From: UBA6544 sp049601975
Lineage (GTDB): Bacteria > Pseudomonadota > Alphaproteobacteria > UBA8366
NCBI GenBank assembly: GCA_049601975.1
Contig: JBMYRC010000110.1
Location: 1-15,150, forward strand
Direction: 5' to 3'
DNA: 15,150 nt
This document shows, piece after piece, positions 1 through 7,249 of the stretch (within the stretch, counting starts at the first letter, position 1; each line of letters starts with the position of its first letter). The translations under genes were made by a program, and so were the position numbers. Below the pieces are notes generated by a model. It was given only the letters and a program-made list of their open reading frames with translations. It did no database searches and was not told the DNA's origin.

Positions 1-204
1 GCAATTCTCCAGGATTGTCTCCGCTGTCGCAATGGTAGTACCGAGCATCGCGCTGGCGCCGAGACTTGTCGTTGCCAAAGCTTTGAACCCTAAACTCGTC
101 ATCAATTTGGCGCTTCCCGCATCCCATGGGTTGGGCAGCAACAGCGGCTCCTCTCGCGTGTGCAGCGCCTGGAAGGCTGCCGCCTTCCTCATTTGATCAC
201 TCAT
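1..204 (-). CDS. Isocitrate lyase/PEP mutase family protein, N-terminal part (runs off left edge)
   Basis: Only the first 68 codons are in the window; the gene continues past position 1. The protein begins MSDQMRKAAAFQALH and then has LLLPNPWDAGSAKL (about residues 21-34) and GFKALATTSLGAS (about 39-51). This N-terminal pattern is typical of the isocitrate lyase/phosphoenolpyruvate mutase superfamily, (beta/alpha)8 enzymes that make or break C-C or C-P bonds next to a carboxylate. The start ATG (202-204) is preceded on the minus strand by a purine-rich AAGGGGCAGGGAACA stretch that can serve as ribosome binding site. The catalytic Asp and Cys-loop regions lie outside the window, so methylisocitrate lyase, oxaloacetate hydrolase, dimethylmalate lyase and phosphonomutase activities cannot be told apart. 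It is divergent from the PhyH-family gene at 340. Confidence 0.85.
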   Translation of the reverse strand, partial: MSDQMRKAAAFQALHTREEPLLLPNPWDAGSAKLMTSLGFKALATTSLGASAMLGTTIATAETILENC

Positions 205-232
205 TGTTCCCTGCCCCTTGGTGTGAGCCGAA

Positions 233-242
233 CTATATATAG
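233..242 (-). promoter_or_regulatory. Candidate -10 element, CTATATATAG palindrome
   Basis: This is a perfect 10-bp palindrome in the divergent spacer. Read on the minus strand it gives CTATAT, the -10 form common in alphaproteobacterial housekeeping promoters, placed about 30 bp upstream of the isocitrate lyase-family start at 204. No convincing -35 is present 17 bp further upstream, so this is a weak call. Confidence 0.25.
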
Positions 243-275
243 AACGAGACCATCGGAATAGATCGCTTAACACGA

Positions 276-306
276 TTTGGTCCAAACGCTGCGGAAAGTT
301 TAATAT
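276..306 (+). promoter_or_regulatory. Candidate promoter with overlapping palindrome for the PhyH-family gene
   Basis: TAATAT at 301-306 resembles a -10 element. Eighteen bases before it, TTGGTC (277-282) makes a poor -35. That -35 lies inside the 11-bp dyad TTTGG-T-CCAAA (276-286), which could be a repressor or activator half-site pair. Initiation near 313 would give a leader of about 27 nt before the ATG at 340. The arrangement is suggestive only. Confidence 0.3.
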
Positions 307-339
307 GTCCGCACCAAAGCTGGGCAAGGTAGACAGTTC

Positions 340-1491
340 ATGATCGAAACAGCCATCACCCCAAAAGATAGTGAAGACGACGCCATGCAAAGCTACATCC
401 GGGACGGCGAAACCCGTGCCGCGACGCTCGGCAACCGCGGGCCAACACGCTTCAACGAGAACGGCAAACTCCACCAAGACATTCTCGACGCTTATTGGCA
501 GTATGGATTTTATATCTTTGAAGGCGTGCTGGGTCCGGAAGAATTGGCCGATATCGAAGTCGACCTATTCGACATCATGGAACGCCTTCCAGCAGAGAAG
601 GATGCGTCCGTCGACGCCAAGGGTCGGCCCGCATTGGGTGCTGATTGCGAGGCGCCCACGCTCTTTTGGTCGAAGCCGCTCGGCGACCCCTTCGGTGCTA
701 CCGAGGAAGCGAACGGTCGACATCCGGTGAAAATGCCGGAACCGCTGGCAGCCACCAACATGCCGAAGGAAATCGTCTATCTGATGTTGGGCACGCTGCA
801 ATTCTCCGATGCGGCGCTGCGCGTCTACGGCCACCCAGATCTGTTACGCGTCGCCGCTTCAATCAACGGCGACGATTTTACGCCGTTCAACGAGGCCATG
901 TTCATCAAGGAACCTGGTCGGGGCGCCTCGGTCGCCTGGCATCGCGATGGCGTCACCCATTGGGACGCGCCGGATTGGAACCAAGGCACGCATGGTTACA
1001 ACACCATGGCACAGTTGTATGGCTGCACCCCCGCCAATGGTGTTTGGGTCGTACCGGGCTCACACAAACTCAACAAACTGGACATCGCCGCGATGGTCGA
1101 AGCGGCAGGCACGCCGAGATTGCCGGAAGCGGTGCCGATGATTTGCGCTCCGGGCGACGTTGCAATTTGCAATCGCCAAGCCGTCCATGGATCTTTCGCC
1201 AATACCAGCGATCGATGGCGTGTCACTGTGAATTTTGGTTTCCATCGCCGCAAGTCCGTATTGGATGTACAAGGTGGGGGCATTCACAATGCGCCGAGCG
1301 TCTACGACGCAGAACGTATTCGCAAACGCTCGGAGATTATCGGCTACGCCATCGAGGCCCGCAAACAACGCTTCCCCGACGAGACATCATTCGAATATGC
1401 GCCACATAAAGAGAGCGGCGAAACTTTCGTATGGACGGCGGAGACGAAAGCGGCGCTGAAGGATTACAATTTGTTAGATTTAAGCATTTAA
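340..1491 (+). CDS. Phytanoyl-CoA dioxygenase (PhyH) family Fe(II)/2-oxoglutarate oxygenase
   Basis: A 383-residue cytosolic non-haem iron oxygenase. The double-stranded beta-helix core shows the facial triad: WHRD gives His201 and Asp203, and VHGSF gives the distal His283. Arg292 or Arg294 (DRWRVTVNFGF) is placed to bind the 2-oxoglutarate carboxylate. The N-terminal section DAYWQYGFYIFEGVLGPEEL (about 51-70) is the usual PhyH opening, where the chain describes an agent added to a bulky substrate. Family members hydroxylate acyl-CoAs, ectoine precursors, alkaloids and many small molecules, so the substrate is not predictable. A weak AAGG lies 10 nt before the ATG at 340; an in-frame ATG at 385 is an alternative start. 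The gene is convergent with the FAD oxidoreductase, whose stop is 41 bp away. No signal peptide or membrane segment is visible. Confidence 0.88.
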   Translation: MIETAITPKDSEDDAMQSYIRDGETRAATLGNRGPTRFNENGKLHQDILDAYWQYGFYIFEGVLGPEELADIEVDLFDIMERLPAEKDASVDAKGRPALGADCEAPTLFWSKPLGDPFGATEEANGRHPVKMPEPLAATNMPKEIVYLMLGTLQFSDAALRVYGHPDLLRVAASINGDDFTPFNEAMFIKEPGRGASVAWHRDGVTHWDAPDWNQGTHGYNTMAQLYGCTPANGVWVVPGSHKLNKLDIAAMVEAAGTPRLPEAVPMICAPGDVAICNRQAVHGSFANTSDRWRVTVNFGFHRRKSVLDVQGGGIHNAPSVYDAERIRKRSEIIGYAIEARKQRFPDETSFEYAPHKESGETFVWTAETKAALKDYNLLDLSI

Positions 1492-1532
1492 GGGAACTGC
1501 CCGCTTAACCACCGTTACGTGAGCATGCAGCT

Positions 1533-2948
1533 TCAGTCCGACGCTTTGGTCCGCACATAAGCGCCCTGTTTCACAAGCGCCGACTGGATTTCGCTCACAT
1601 TCAAATCTCTTGGCACTGTGCCGGAATTCGCGCTCAACGCCGCCGCGACGCCCGCCGCGTGACCGGTCATCCAGCATTGCGGGATTTCACGCATAAAGGT
1701 GTGGGTCTGAGCATCGCTGGAGATATGACGCCCGGCAACCAATAGATTGTCGACTTGGCTTGGCACCAAAGCGCTATACGGAACGGAAACATTCGGCAGG
1801 TTGAGGCCCAGGCTTGGGCTGACGCCGATCTCATCTGACAGCACACACCCGGTTTTGGTTTCGTCACCAGTCATCCGCCCCGCACCCTTCAGGCGGCGGC
1901 TGTGCCGCGCTCCCAATTGCGGGCCGGTCAGCATAATCCATGCGTTCTCAAAGCCCGGCGCGTATTGGCGGTAAAAGTTTAGCAACTCCACCAGGCTTTC
2001 CCGTGACAAGATTTCGAGATGAGTTAGGTCGTCGATCTTCAGCACATCAAAGCCGGAGAAACGCGGCCCCATGAAGACGACCACGTCGTTCCGCCATCCG
2101 GCGAATGGCAGAATAAAGTGCTTGGTCGCTTCCCGGCCACGCCGCATGAAATCCTTATAGGCGTCGGGGTTGGCGTCCTGCCAGGCAAACCACTTGTTCA
2201 CGTCAACGCCTGAGAGCAGCGATGCGGTATTGGCGCAATGATGGATATTGTCGGTATCGATATCGCCTTCGAACCCCTCGCCCGCTCGCACAAACATATC
2301 ACCGTCGCCGGTTGTATCGACGACCATCTTCGCACGCACGGCCACCCGGCCTTCTTTCGATTCCAGTATCGCGCCCACGACCTTGCCGTCCTCAACCAGC
2401 GGGGCCGCGACCCAGGAATGCAACAGCAGCTCTATCTTCGCAGTCAGCACCATCTTCAGGGATTCGAGCTTCAGCCATTCCGGATCGATCATCGGCGCCC
2501 ATGTCACTGTGCCGTGAAAGGCGCTGTGGCGGCGTGACCATTGATGCGCCAGGCTTTCGTCCCGCGAGCCCCATTGATCCTTCGATGGGCCGAAGATGGC
2601 ATCGTCCGGCAAACGGTCGAGCAGTTCCTCCGCCATGCCTCGAATTACAAGGTCCCCCTGCCAATCGGACATGCGGTCGATCCATATGACGAGACCGCCC
2701 GTGGAGAGACCTCCCAAATGATTATAACGCTCGGCCAGGATGACATCCGCGCCAAGTCGCGCCGCCGCGACCGCCGCCGTAGTGCCGGCGGGACCGCCGC
2801 CGACGACCAGCACATCTGTCGTCGCGAAGACCGGGATATCGCGGGCCGGCTCAGTGACCCGACCCAAATCCTTGCGCTGCTTGCGCGCAAATTCCGCGCC
2901 GGCGTTGAAGACGCCTTTATCGGCGGCGTAATTGTCATCCATTGTCAT
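1533..2948 (-). CDS. FAD-dependent oxidoreductase (FAD_oxidored type)
   Basis: A 471-residue flavoprotein and the last gene of the minus-strand operon. An N-terminal Rossmann fold carries the dinucleotide motif DVLVVGGGPAGTTAA (about 45-59), with the ribose-binding acidic residue at Glu73 (ILAERYNHLGG). The sequence GGLSTGGLV follows. A C-terminal FAD contact segment NLLVAGRHISSDA starts near residue 401, followed by QCWMTGHAAGVAAALS. This layout matches the FAD_oxidored family, whose members oxidise or reduce small organic acids and ring intermediates. A GAGGA ribosome binding site on the minus strand sits about 8 nt before the ATG at 2948; a second in-frame ATG (2942) has poorer spacing. 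It lies 48 bp downstream of the Fe-S/CoxG fusion gene. It could be a dehydrogenase acting on a pathway intermediate or an electron acceptor for the molybdenum enzyme; both are inferences. Confidence 0.87.
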   Translation of the reverse strand: MTMDDNYAADKGVFNAGAEFARKQRKDLGRVTEPARDIPVFATTDVLVVGGGPAGTTAAVAAARLGADVILAERYNHLGGLSTGGLVIWIDRMSDWQGDLVIRGMAEELLDRLPDDAIFGPSKDQWGSRDESLAHQWSRRHSAFHGTVTWAPMIDPEWLKLESLKMVLTAKIELLLHSWVAAPLVEDGKVVGAILESKEGRVAVRAKMVVDTTGDGDMFVRAGEGFEGDIDTDNIHHCANTASLLSGVDVNKWFAWQDANPDAYKDFMRRGREATKHFILPFAGWRNDVVVFMGPRFSGFDVLKIDDLTHLEILSRESLVELLNFYRQYAPGFENAWIMLTGPQLGARHSRRLKGAGRMTGDETKTGCVLSDEIGVSPSLGLNLPNVSVPYSALVPSQVDNLLVAGRHISSDAQTHTFMREIPQCWMTGHAAGVAAALSANSGTVPRDLNVSEIQSALVKQGAYVRTKASD

Positions 2949-2996
2949 TGTCTCTTCCTCTCGACTCTCGCTTGTCTGCAGAAGTATGGGTCTGCC

Positions 2997-4097
2997 TCAG
3001 CTCGCGCCGAACAATTTCCTTAACCATCCCCGCAAAGCCGCACCGATCACTGTGCCGAGACCAACCTGTGCGGTCGCCGCGGCCACGTCCTTGCCCGCAA
3101 GACGCGCTTCAAGATTGGCCGCGAATGCGTCGGTCATTGCTTGCGCAACACCAGTGACAAGGTCGCCGCGACCGAATTGCGCAAAGGTGCCACTCAGCGC
3201 ATAGGCCACCTCGACATCGACCCGCGTCGCATCGGGCTCTTCTTGAAGAAGCACGAACGTCACCTCACCGAGAGCGCTGGATCCGGTGGTACCATCGCGG
3301 CCCGAGCCGGAGACCATGCCACTGCGCCGGGTCTCATCGAACGCCACGTCAGCTTCGCCTGTAAAGGTAGCGCGGATGGGGCCGAGACCTGCTGAAATAC
3401 GGCCCGTCACGTGTCCACCATCGGGGGCAGAGGTTAATTCGGCGCCCGGCATACAGGCCGAGAGCGCTTCGATGTCACGGAACAATGCCCAGACATCGGC
3501 AATCGGTTGCCCAATGGTAAATTGCTGCGACAAACGCATCGCGCCCGCGGGCAATTTCGCTTTAATGGAGGTCTGTTCCAACGCATCTAGCTGACCAGCG
3601 TCCGCAACTGGGGTCGATTCAATAGTTCCCACGATCGCCGGCTCTTCCATTACGGATTGCACGGCGCGCACAATGCCGACGTATCCGGTACAACGGCAGA
3701 GATTGCCTTCCATCTCGCGTCGGATATGCGCTTGGTCAGCGCCTGGTGCGCGGCGTATCAGGTCGCGGGCGGAGATCATCATACCCGGCGTGCAGTATCC
3801 GCATTGCAAAGCATGCTCGCGCGTGAACGCAGCGCGCAATTGTCCCATTAAGGGGTCTTCGTCGAACCCTTCAATGGTCCGCACCTCGGCGCCCTCGCAC
3901 GCCACGGCCAGCGTGATGCAGGAACGCGCCGGTGCGCCATCAATCTCAACCGTGCACGCGCCGCAGACGCCATGCTCACAACCGAGGTGCGTCCCCGTCA
4001 GCAGCCGCGCTTCGCGCAGAAAATCCGCGAGATGAGTGCGAGGCTCGACTACAGCCTCGACGGCTTCGCCGTTCACTGTCAGGGATACGCGGCTCAT
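2997..4097 (-). CDS. Molybdenum hydroxylase [2Fe-2S] small subunit fused to a CoxG (SRPBCC) domain
   Basis: A 366-residue fusion. Residues 1-152 are a complete CoxS/XdhC-like iron-sulfur subunit: plant-type ferredoxin cluster ligands Cys40, Cys45, Cys48 and Cys60, then the all-helical second cluster domain with Cys99, Cys102, Cys134 and Cys136 (CGYCTPGM and GNLCRCTGY). After a linker rich in Ala, Ile and Pro (about 153-186), residues 187-335 match carbon monoxide dehydrogenase subunit G: MRLSQQFTIGQPIADVWALF, CMPGAEL and GHVTGRISAGLGPI. The tail VGLGTVIGAALRGWLRKLF (about 345-363) is hydrophobic/amphipathic, like the CoxG membrane anchor. The small subunit passes electrons from the Mo site to the acceptor. 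The fusion would place the Fe-S clusters at the membrane. The ATG overlaps the stop of the medium-subunit gene (ATGA, 4094-4097). Small subunits are usually about 160 residues and CoxG is usually a separate protein. Confidence 0.92.
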   Translation of the reverse strand: MSRVSLTVNGEAVEAVVEPRTHLADFLREARLLTGTHLGCEHGVCGACTVEIDGAPARSCITLAVACEGAEVRTIEGFDEDPLMGQLRAAFTREHALQCGYCTPGMMISARDLIRRAPGADQAHIRREMEGNLCRCTGYVGIVRAVQSVMEEPAIVGTIESTPVADAGQLDALEQTSIKAKLPAGAMRLSQQFTIGQPIADVWALFRDIEALSACMPGAELTSAPDGGHVTGRISAGLGPIRATFTGEADVAFDETRRSGMVSGSGRDGTTGSSALGEVTFVLLQEEPDATRVDVEVAYALSGTFAQFGRGDLVTGVAQAMTDAFAANLEARLAGKDVAAATAQVGLGTVIGAALRGWLRKLFGAS

Positions 4098-4906
4098 CGC
4101 ACCGCCTCCTCAACCGCGCGGCGCAAAGCGGCTGCATGCAGACGGCGCTTGTACCAATCGGCATCGGGAAAGGCCCGTTCGACTATATCTTCGGCAGCCT
4201 TCGCGTCAAAACTCGCGTCCACTTTTACCCCTTCTTCGATCACGGTCGGCCGCGCTTCCGTCGCACCAATCACCGCGCGCGCGATACCTCTCTCCGGATC
4301 ATGCAAAACAGCCGCCATGGTTTCGGCGAACTCGCCAACCTTGCGGCAGAATTTGTAATACCCCCATCGCGCGGAGGCGGTGAGCACAGGAATTCGAATG
4401 CCTGTCAGAAGCTCGCCGGCTTGAAGGGCTGTCTGAAACGGACCCTCCAAGAAGTCGCCAAGCGAGAGGTGCCGCGCGCCCGACTGTCCATGAACGGTGA
4501 CATCCGCGCCAAGTGCCATCAGACAGACGGGCCAATCGGCGGCAGGGTCTGCATGTGCAATACTGCCTCCCATGGTGCCGCGATTGCGAATGGCCCGGCA
4601 GGCAATGCCACCGGCCACAGTATCCAACATCCCGTTCGTCGTATCGGGTATGCCACCGTCTTCAATCACCGCATGGGTTACGCAGGCTCCGATTAGGACC
4701 GCGTCACCGTCACGCTCAATTGTTTTCATTTCCGGGATGCGGGTCACATCCAACAACCGGTCCGGTTGCAGCAAACGCAAGTTCAACATCGGGCCAAGCG
4801 ATTGCCCACCGGCCAGTACACGGTTGAACTTCGTATCGTCACCCAATAATTCTGCCGCATCGGACAGGTTCGAGGCGCGGGCGTAGTCGAAAGTTGCGGG
4901 CTTCAC
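4094..4906 (-). CDS. Molybdenum hydroxylase FAD-binding medium subunit (CoxM/CutM-like)
   Basis: A 270-residue FAD subunit of the xanthine dehydrogenase/CO dehydrogenase family, of normal length for a stand-alone medium subunit. The two FAD-binding signatures are present: AGGQSLGPMLNLRL (32-45) and TMGGSIAHADPAADWP (111-126). The C-terminal CO_deh_flav_C domain includes GYYKFCRKVGEFAETMAA and ARAVIGATEARPTVIEE. It takes electrons from the [2Fe-2S] subunit and passes them to an external acceptor. The start is GTG (4904-4906), and its first bases overlap the large-subunit stop as GTGA, which implies translational coupling. The stop in turn overlaps the start of the small-subunit fusion gene. 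All three subunits should therefore be made at matched levels. The family assignment is secure; the substrate is set by the large subunit. Confidence 0.93.
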   Translation of the reverse strand: MKPATFDYARASNLSDAAELLGDDTKFNRVLAGGQSLGPMLNLRLLQPDRLLDVTRIPEMKTIERDGDAVLIGACVTHAVIEDGGIPDTTNGMLDTVAGGIACRAIRNRGTMGGSIAHADPAADWPVCLMALGADVTVHGQSGARHLSLGDFLEGPFQTALQAGELLTGIRIPVLTASARWGYYKFCRKVGEFAETMAAVLHDPERGIARAVIGATEARPTVIEEGVKVDASFDAKAAEDIVERAFPDADWYKRRLHAAALRRAVEEAVR

Positions 4907-7242
4907 GATGCCGCCTCCCGCAGAGCTTCCAGTATCCGGCGCGGTGTGATAGGTAGCTGTGATACTTCCGCGCCGAATTCGCGCAGCGCGTCGTTGACCG
5001 CATTGCCGATGGCAGCGGGTGGGCCAATAGCGCCACTCTCGCCGATGCCTTTCTGCCCGAACCGCGTGTAGGGGGACGGCGTCTCCATATGCAGAACACG
5101 GATGTCAGGCGATTCCGCAGTGCCGGGCAACAGATAATCCGCGAAGGTCGAGGCCAGCGGTTGACCGCGGTCGTCGAACGGCATTTCTTCATAGAGCGCG
5201 GTGCCGATGCCCTGGATCGTACCGCCGTAGACTTGCCCATCGACAATCATCGGATTGACCAGCACGCCGCCGTCTTCAACCACGACATAGTCGAGAATTT
5301 CCACCTGGCCGATCTCGGTATCGACGGCAACGATAACCGCGTGGGCGGCATAACTGAAAGTGCCTGTATCCACGTCCGGTTTATAGCCAACAGTCACCTC
5401 TAATCCAGCCGGGTCAACATCTCCCGGCAGATCCTGCGGTTTCAGATACCAGACTTTAGCGATATCGCGAAGGCTGATCGAATTGTTCGGCGAGACGACG
5501 TTACCCGCCTCAACGCGCACATCCGCTTCTTCGGTCTGTAGAAGTGACGCGCCGATGCATTTCGCCCGCTCAGCCAAGGCTCCGCATGCGGTCGCGACCG
5601 CGCCGCCGGACATCACCATGCAGCGCGACCCCCACGTCCCCGTCGAATAAGGTGTGACACCGGTATCGCCGTGGACCAATCGGACGAGACCCGGGTCGAT
5701 GCCAAGAATTTCGTGCGCGACCTGCGCCAACGTAGTCTCAAGTCCTTGCCCGTGACTGTGCGCGCCGATGCGCAATTCCAACTCACCATCCGGGGTCAAC
5801 CGGGCACCGCATTGTTCGTGCCCTGGCACCATGGGAATACCCCAGCCCGCATAGACGGTCGTGCCGTGGGCTCCCTGCTCGCAGAAAATCGAGAGGCCTA
5901 CACCAATCTTGCGGCCGTCAGATTCCGTCGTTTTCTGCCGCTCCCGCACGCTCGCCACATCGATGGCCTCGACCGCCTTCTTCAGACAGGTCGGATAGTC
6001 GCCACTGTCGAAATGTTTGGCCGTAATATTGTCGAACGGCATCGAATCCGCCGACGGCAAATTCATCAATCGAACTTCGTGCGGTTCTTTCCCGACTTCC
6101 CGCGCAATGGCATCCAGCACCAATTCCGTGGCGAAACAAACACCGGTTCGAGCAACACCACGATAAGGCAGGATCGGCGGTTTGTTCGTGGCCAATGACC
6201 AAGTCCGGCAGCGAAACGCCTCGAAATCGTATGGTCCGGGCAGAATACTGCCTACCTGCGCAGATTCGAGACAAGCGGAGAACGGATAGGCCGAATAGGC
6301 ACCGGAATCTACATGCGCCTGCGCCTCGAGCCCCAGCAGTTTGCCGTTCTCGTCCGCATACCCGGTGATCTTGTAATGATGTTCGCGACAATTGGCGTTG
6401 GCGGTCAACTGCTCGCGACGGTCCTCGATCCAGCGGACCGGACGGCCAAGCCGCATGGCCAGCCAACCAAGCGCTACCTCCTCCGCCAGGAGGATGCCCT
6501 TATACCCAAAGCCGCCGCCGACATCCGGGGAAATGATGCGCACCCGCCCATGCTCTATCCCGAGACATTCGGCGAGACCACTGCGCACGATATGCGGCAT
6601 TTGCGTGGCGCTGTGCATAATCAGTTGTTCTAGGCGCGTGTCCCACTCAGCGATGACACCGCGGCCTTCGATTGGCGACATGCATTGGCGCGCCGTGCGG
6701 AATTCACGCTCGACCTTGATTGCCGCGCGCGCCGCAACCGCGCCAACATCTCCGACGTCGACGAAACTCTCCAAGAAAACATTGTCGCCCCACACCTCAT
6801 GGAGCAGTGCGGCATCCGCATCGCGTGCCTGGAGCATATCGTGAATCGCAGGGAGTTCCTCAAAATCGATTTCGACCCGCGCGGCGATATCCTCAGCTTC
6901 GGCACGGGTATCGGCAACGCACATAGCGACCAGCTCGCCCACATAACGTACTTTCTCGTCCGCCAACGCCGGCTGCACGGAAGGCTTAAAACCGGGCAAA
7001 GCAGAGACAGCACGGATCGGTTGCACATCCGTCAAATCCTGCGCGAGAAATACCTTATCCCGGATATCTGCCGGAACGCGCGCGCCCAGGATGCGAGCGT
7101 GCGCCAGAGGGCTACGCAAGAACGCAACTTCACGAGTTCCCGCCGGCTTAATATCCGCGACATAGCGGCCACGGCCGCGCATGAAACGCTCGTCTTCCTT
7201 ACGCGGCAGCGGCGCGCCAACCCCTTGATGGATATCGTTCAT
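4903..7242 (-). CDS. Molybdenum hydroxylase large (molybdopterin-binding) subunit
   Basis: A 779-residue catalytic subunit of the xanthine dehydrogenase/aldehyde oxidase family. Residues 1-140 form the a/b hammerhead domain (PRKEDERFMRGRGRYVADI, then DEKVRYVGELVAMCVAD). Molybdenum cofactor contacts include DVGGGFGYKG (about 240-249) and GAHSHGQGLETT. KGIGESGAIGPP holds the catalytic base Glu735. The active-site loop reads PYRGVARTG (359-367). It lacks the Cys of form I CO dehydrogenase (AYRCSFR), so CO oxidation is unlikely; hydroxylation of an aromatic heterocycle or aldehyde is more plausible. The start at 7242 is chosen because family homology begins at MNDIHQ. The open frame runs further upstream, but that part lies inside the amidohydrolase gene and has no family resemblance. 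The start is 7 bp past the amidohydrolase stop. Confidence 0.92.
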   Translation of the reverse strand: MNDIHQGVGAPLPRKEDERFMRGRGRYVADIKPAGTREVAFLRSPLAHARILGARVPADIRDKVFLAQDLTDVQPIRAVSALPGFKPSVQPALADEKVRYVGELVAMCVADTRAEAEDIAARVEIDFEELPAIHDMLQARDADAALLHEVWGDNVFLESFVDVGDVGAVAARAAIKVEREFRTARQCMSPIEGRGVIAEWDTRLEQLIMHSATQMPHIVRSGLAECLGIEHGRVRIISPDVGGGFGYKGILLAEEVALGWLAMRLGRPVRWIEDRREQLTANANCREHHYKITGYADENGKLLGLEAQAHVDSGAYSAYPFSACLESAQVGSILPGPYDFEAFRCRTWSLATNKPPILPYRGVARTGVCFATELVLDAIAREVGKEPHEVRLMNLPSADSMPFDNITAKHFDSGDYPTCLKKAVEAIDVASVRERQKTTESDGRKIGVGLSIFCEQGAHGTTVYAGWGIPMVPGHEQCGARLTPDGELELRIGAHSHGQGLETTLAQVAHEILGIDPGLVRLVHGDTGVTPYSTGTWGSRCMVMSGGAVATACGALAERAKCIGASLLQTEEADVRVEAGNVVSPNNSISLRDIAKVWYLKPQDLPGDVDPAGLEVTVGYKPDVDTGTFSYAAHAVIVAVDTEIGQVEILDYVVVEDGGVLVNPMIVDGQVYGGTIQGIGTALYEEMPFDDRGQPLASTFADYLLPGTAESPDIRVLHMETPSPYTRFGQKGIGESGAIGPPAAIGNAVNDALREFGAEVSQLPITPRRILEALREAAS

Positions 7243-7249
7243 CCGCCGA

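Noticed and set aside
645..1409. Long alternative frame inside the PhyH-family gene
   Set aside because: Its composition (Arg/His-rich, no family motif) is that of an out-of-frame shadow of the gene at 340-1491.
1488..1508. Possible hairpin terminator between the convergent PhyH and FAD oxidoreductase genes
   Set aside because: The stem TTAAG/CTTAA with a bulge is short and A/T-rich at its base and has no T-tract, so it is too weak to call.
3932..4696. Plus-strand frame of 254 codons opposite the molybdenum hydroxylase genes
   Set aside because: It lies opposite two secure genes on the minus strand and has no recognisable domain. High GC content leaves long antisense frames open.
2997..7242. 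Reading the three-subunit set as an aerobic CO dehydrogenase (coxMSL)
   Set aside because: The large-subunit active loop lacks the copper-binding Cys, and no coxD, coxE or coxF maturation genes are present.
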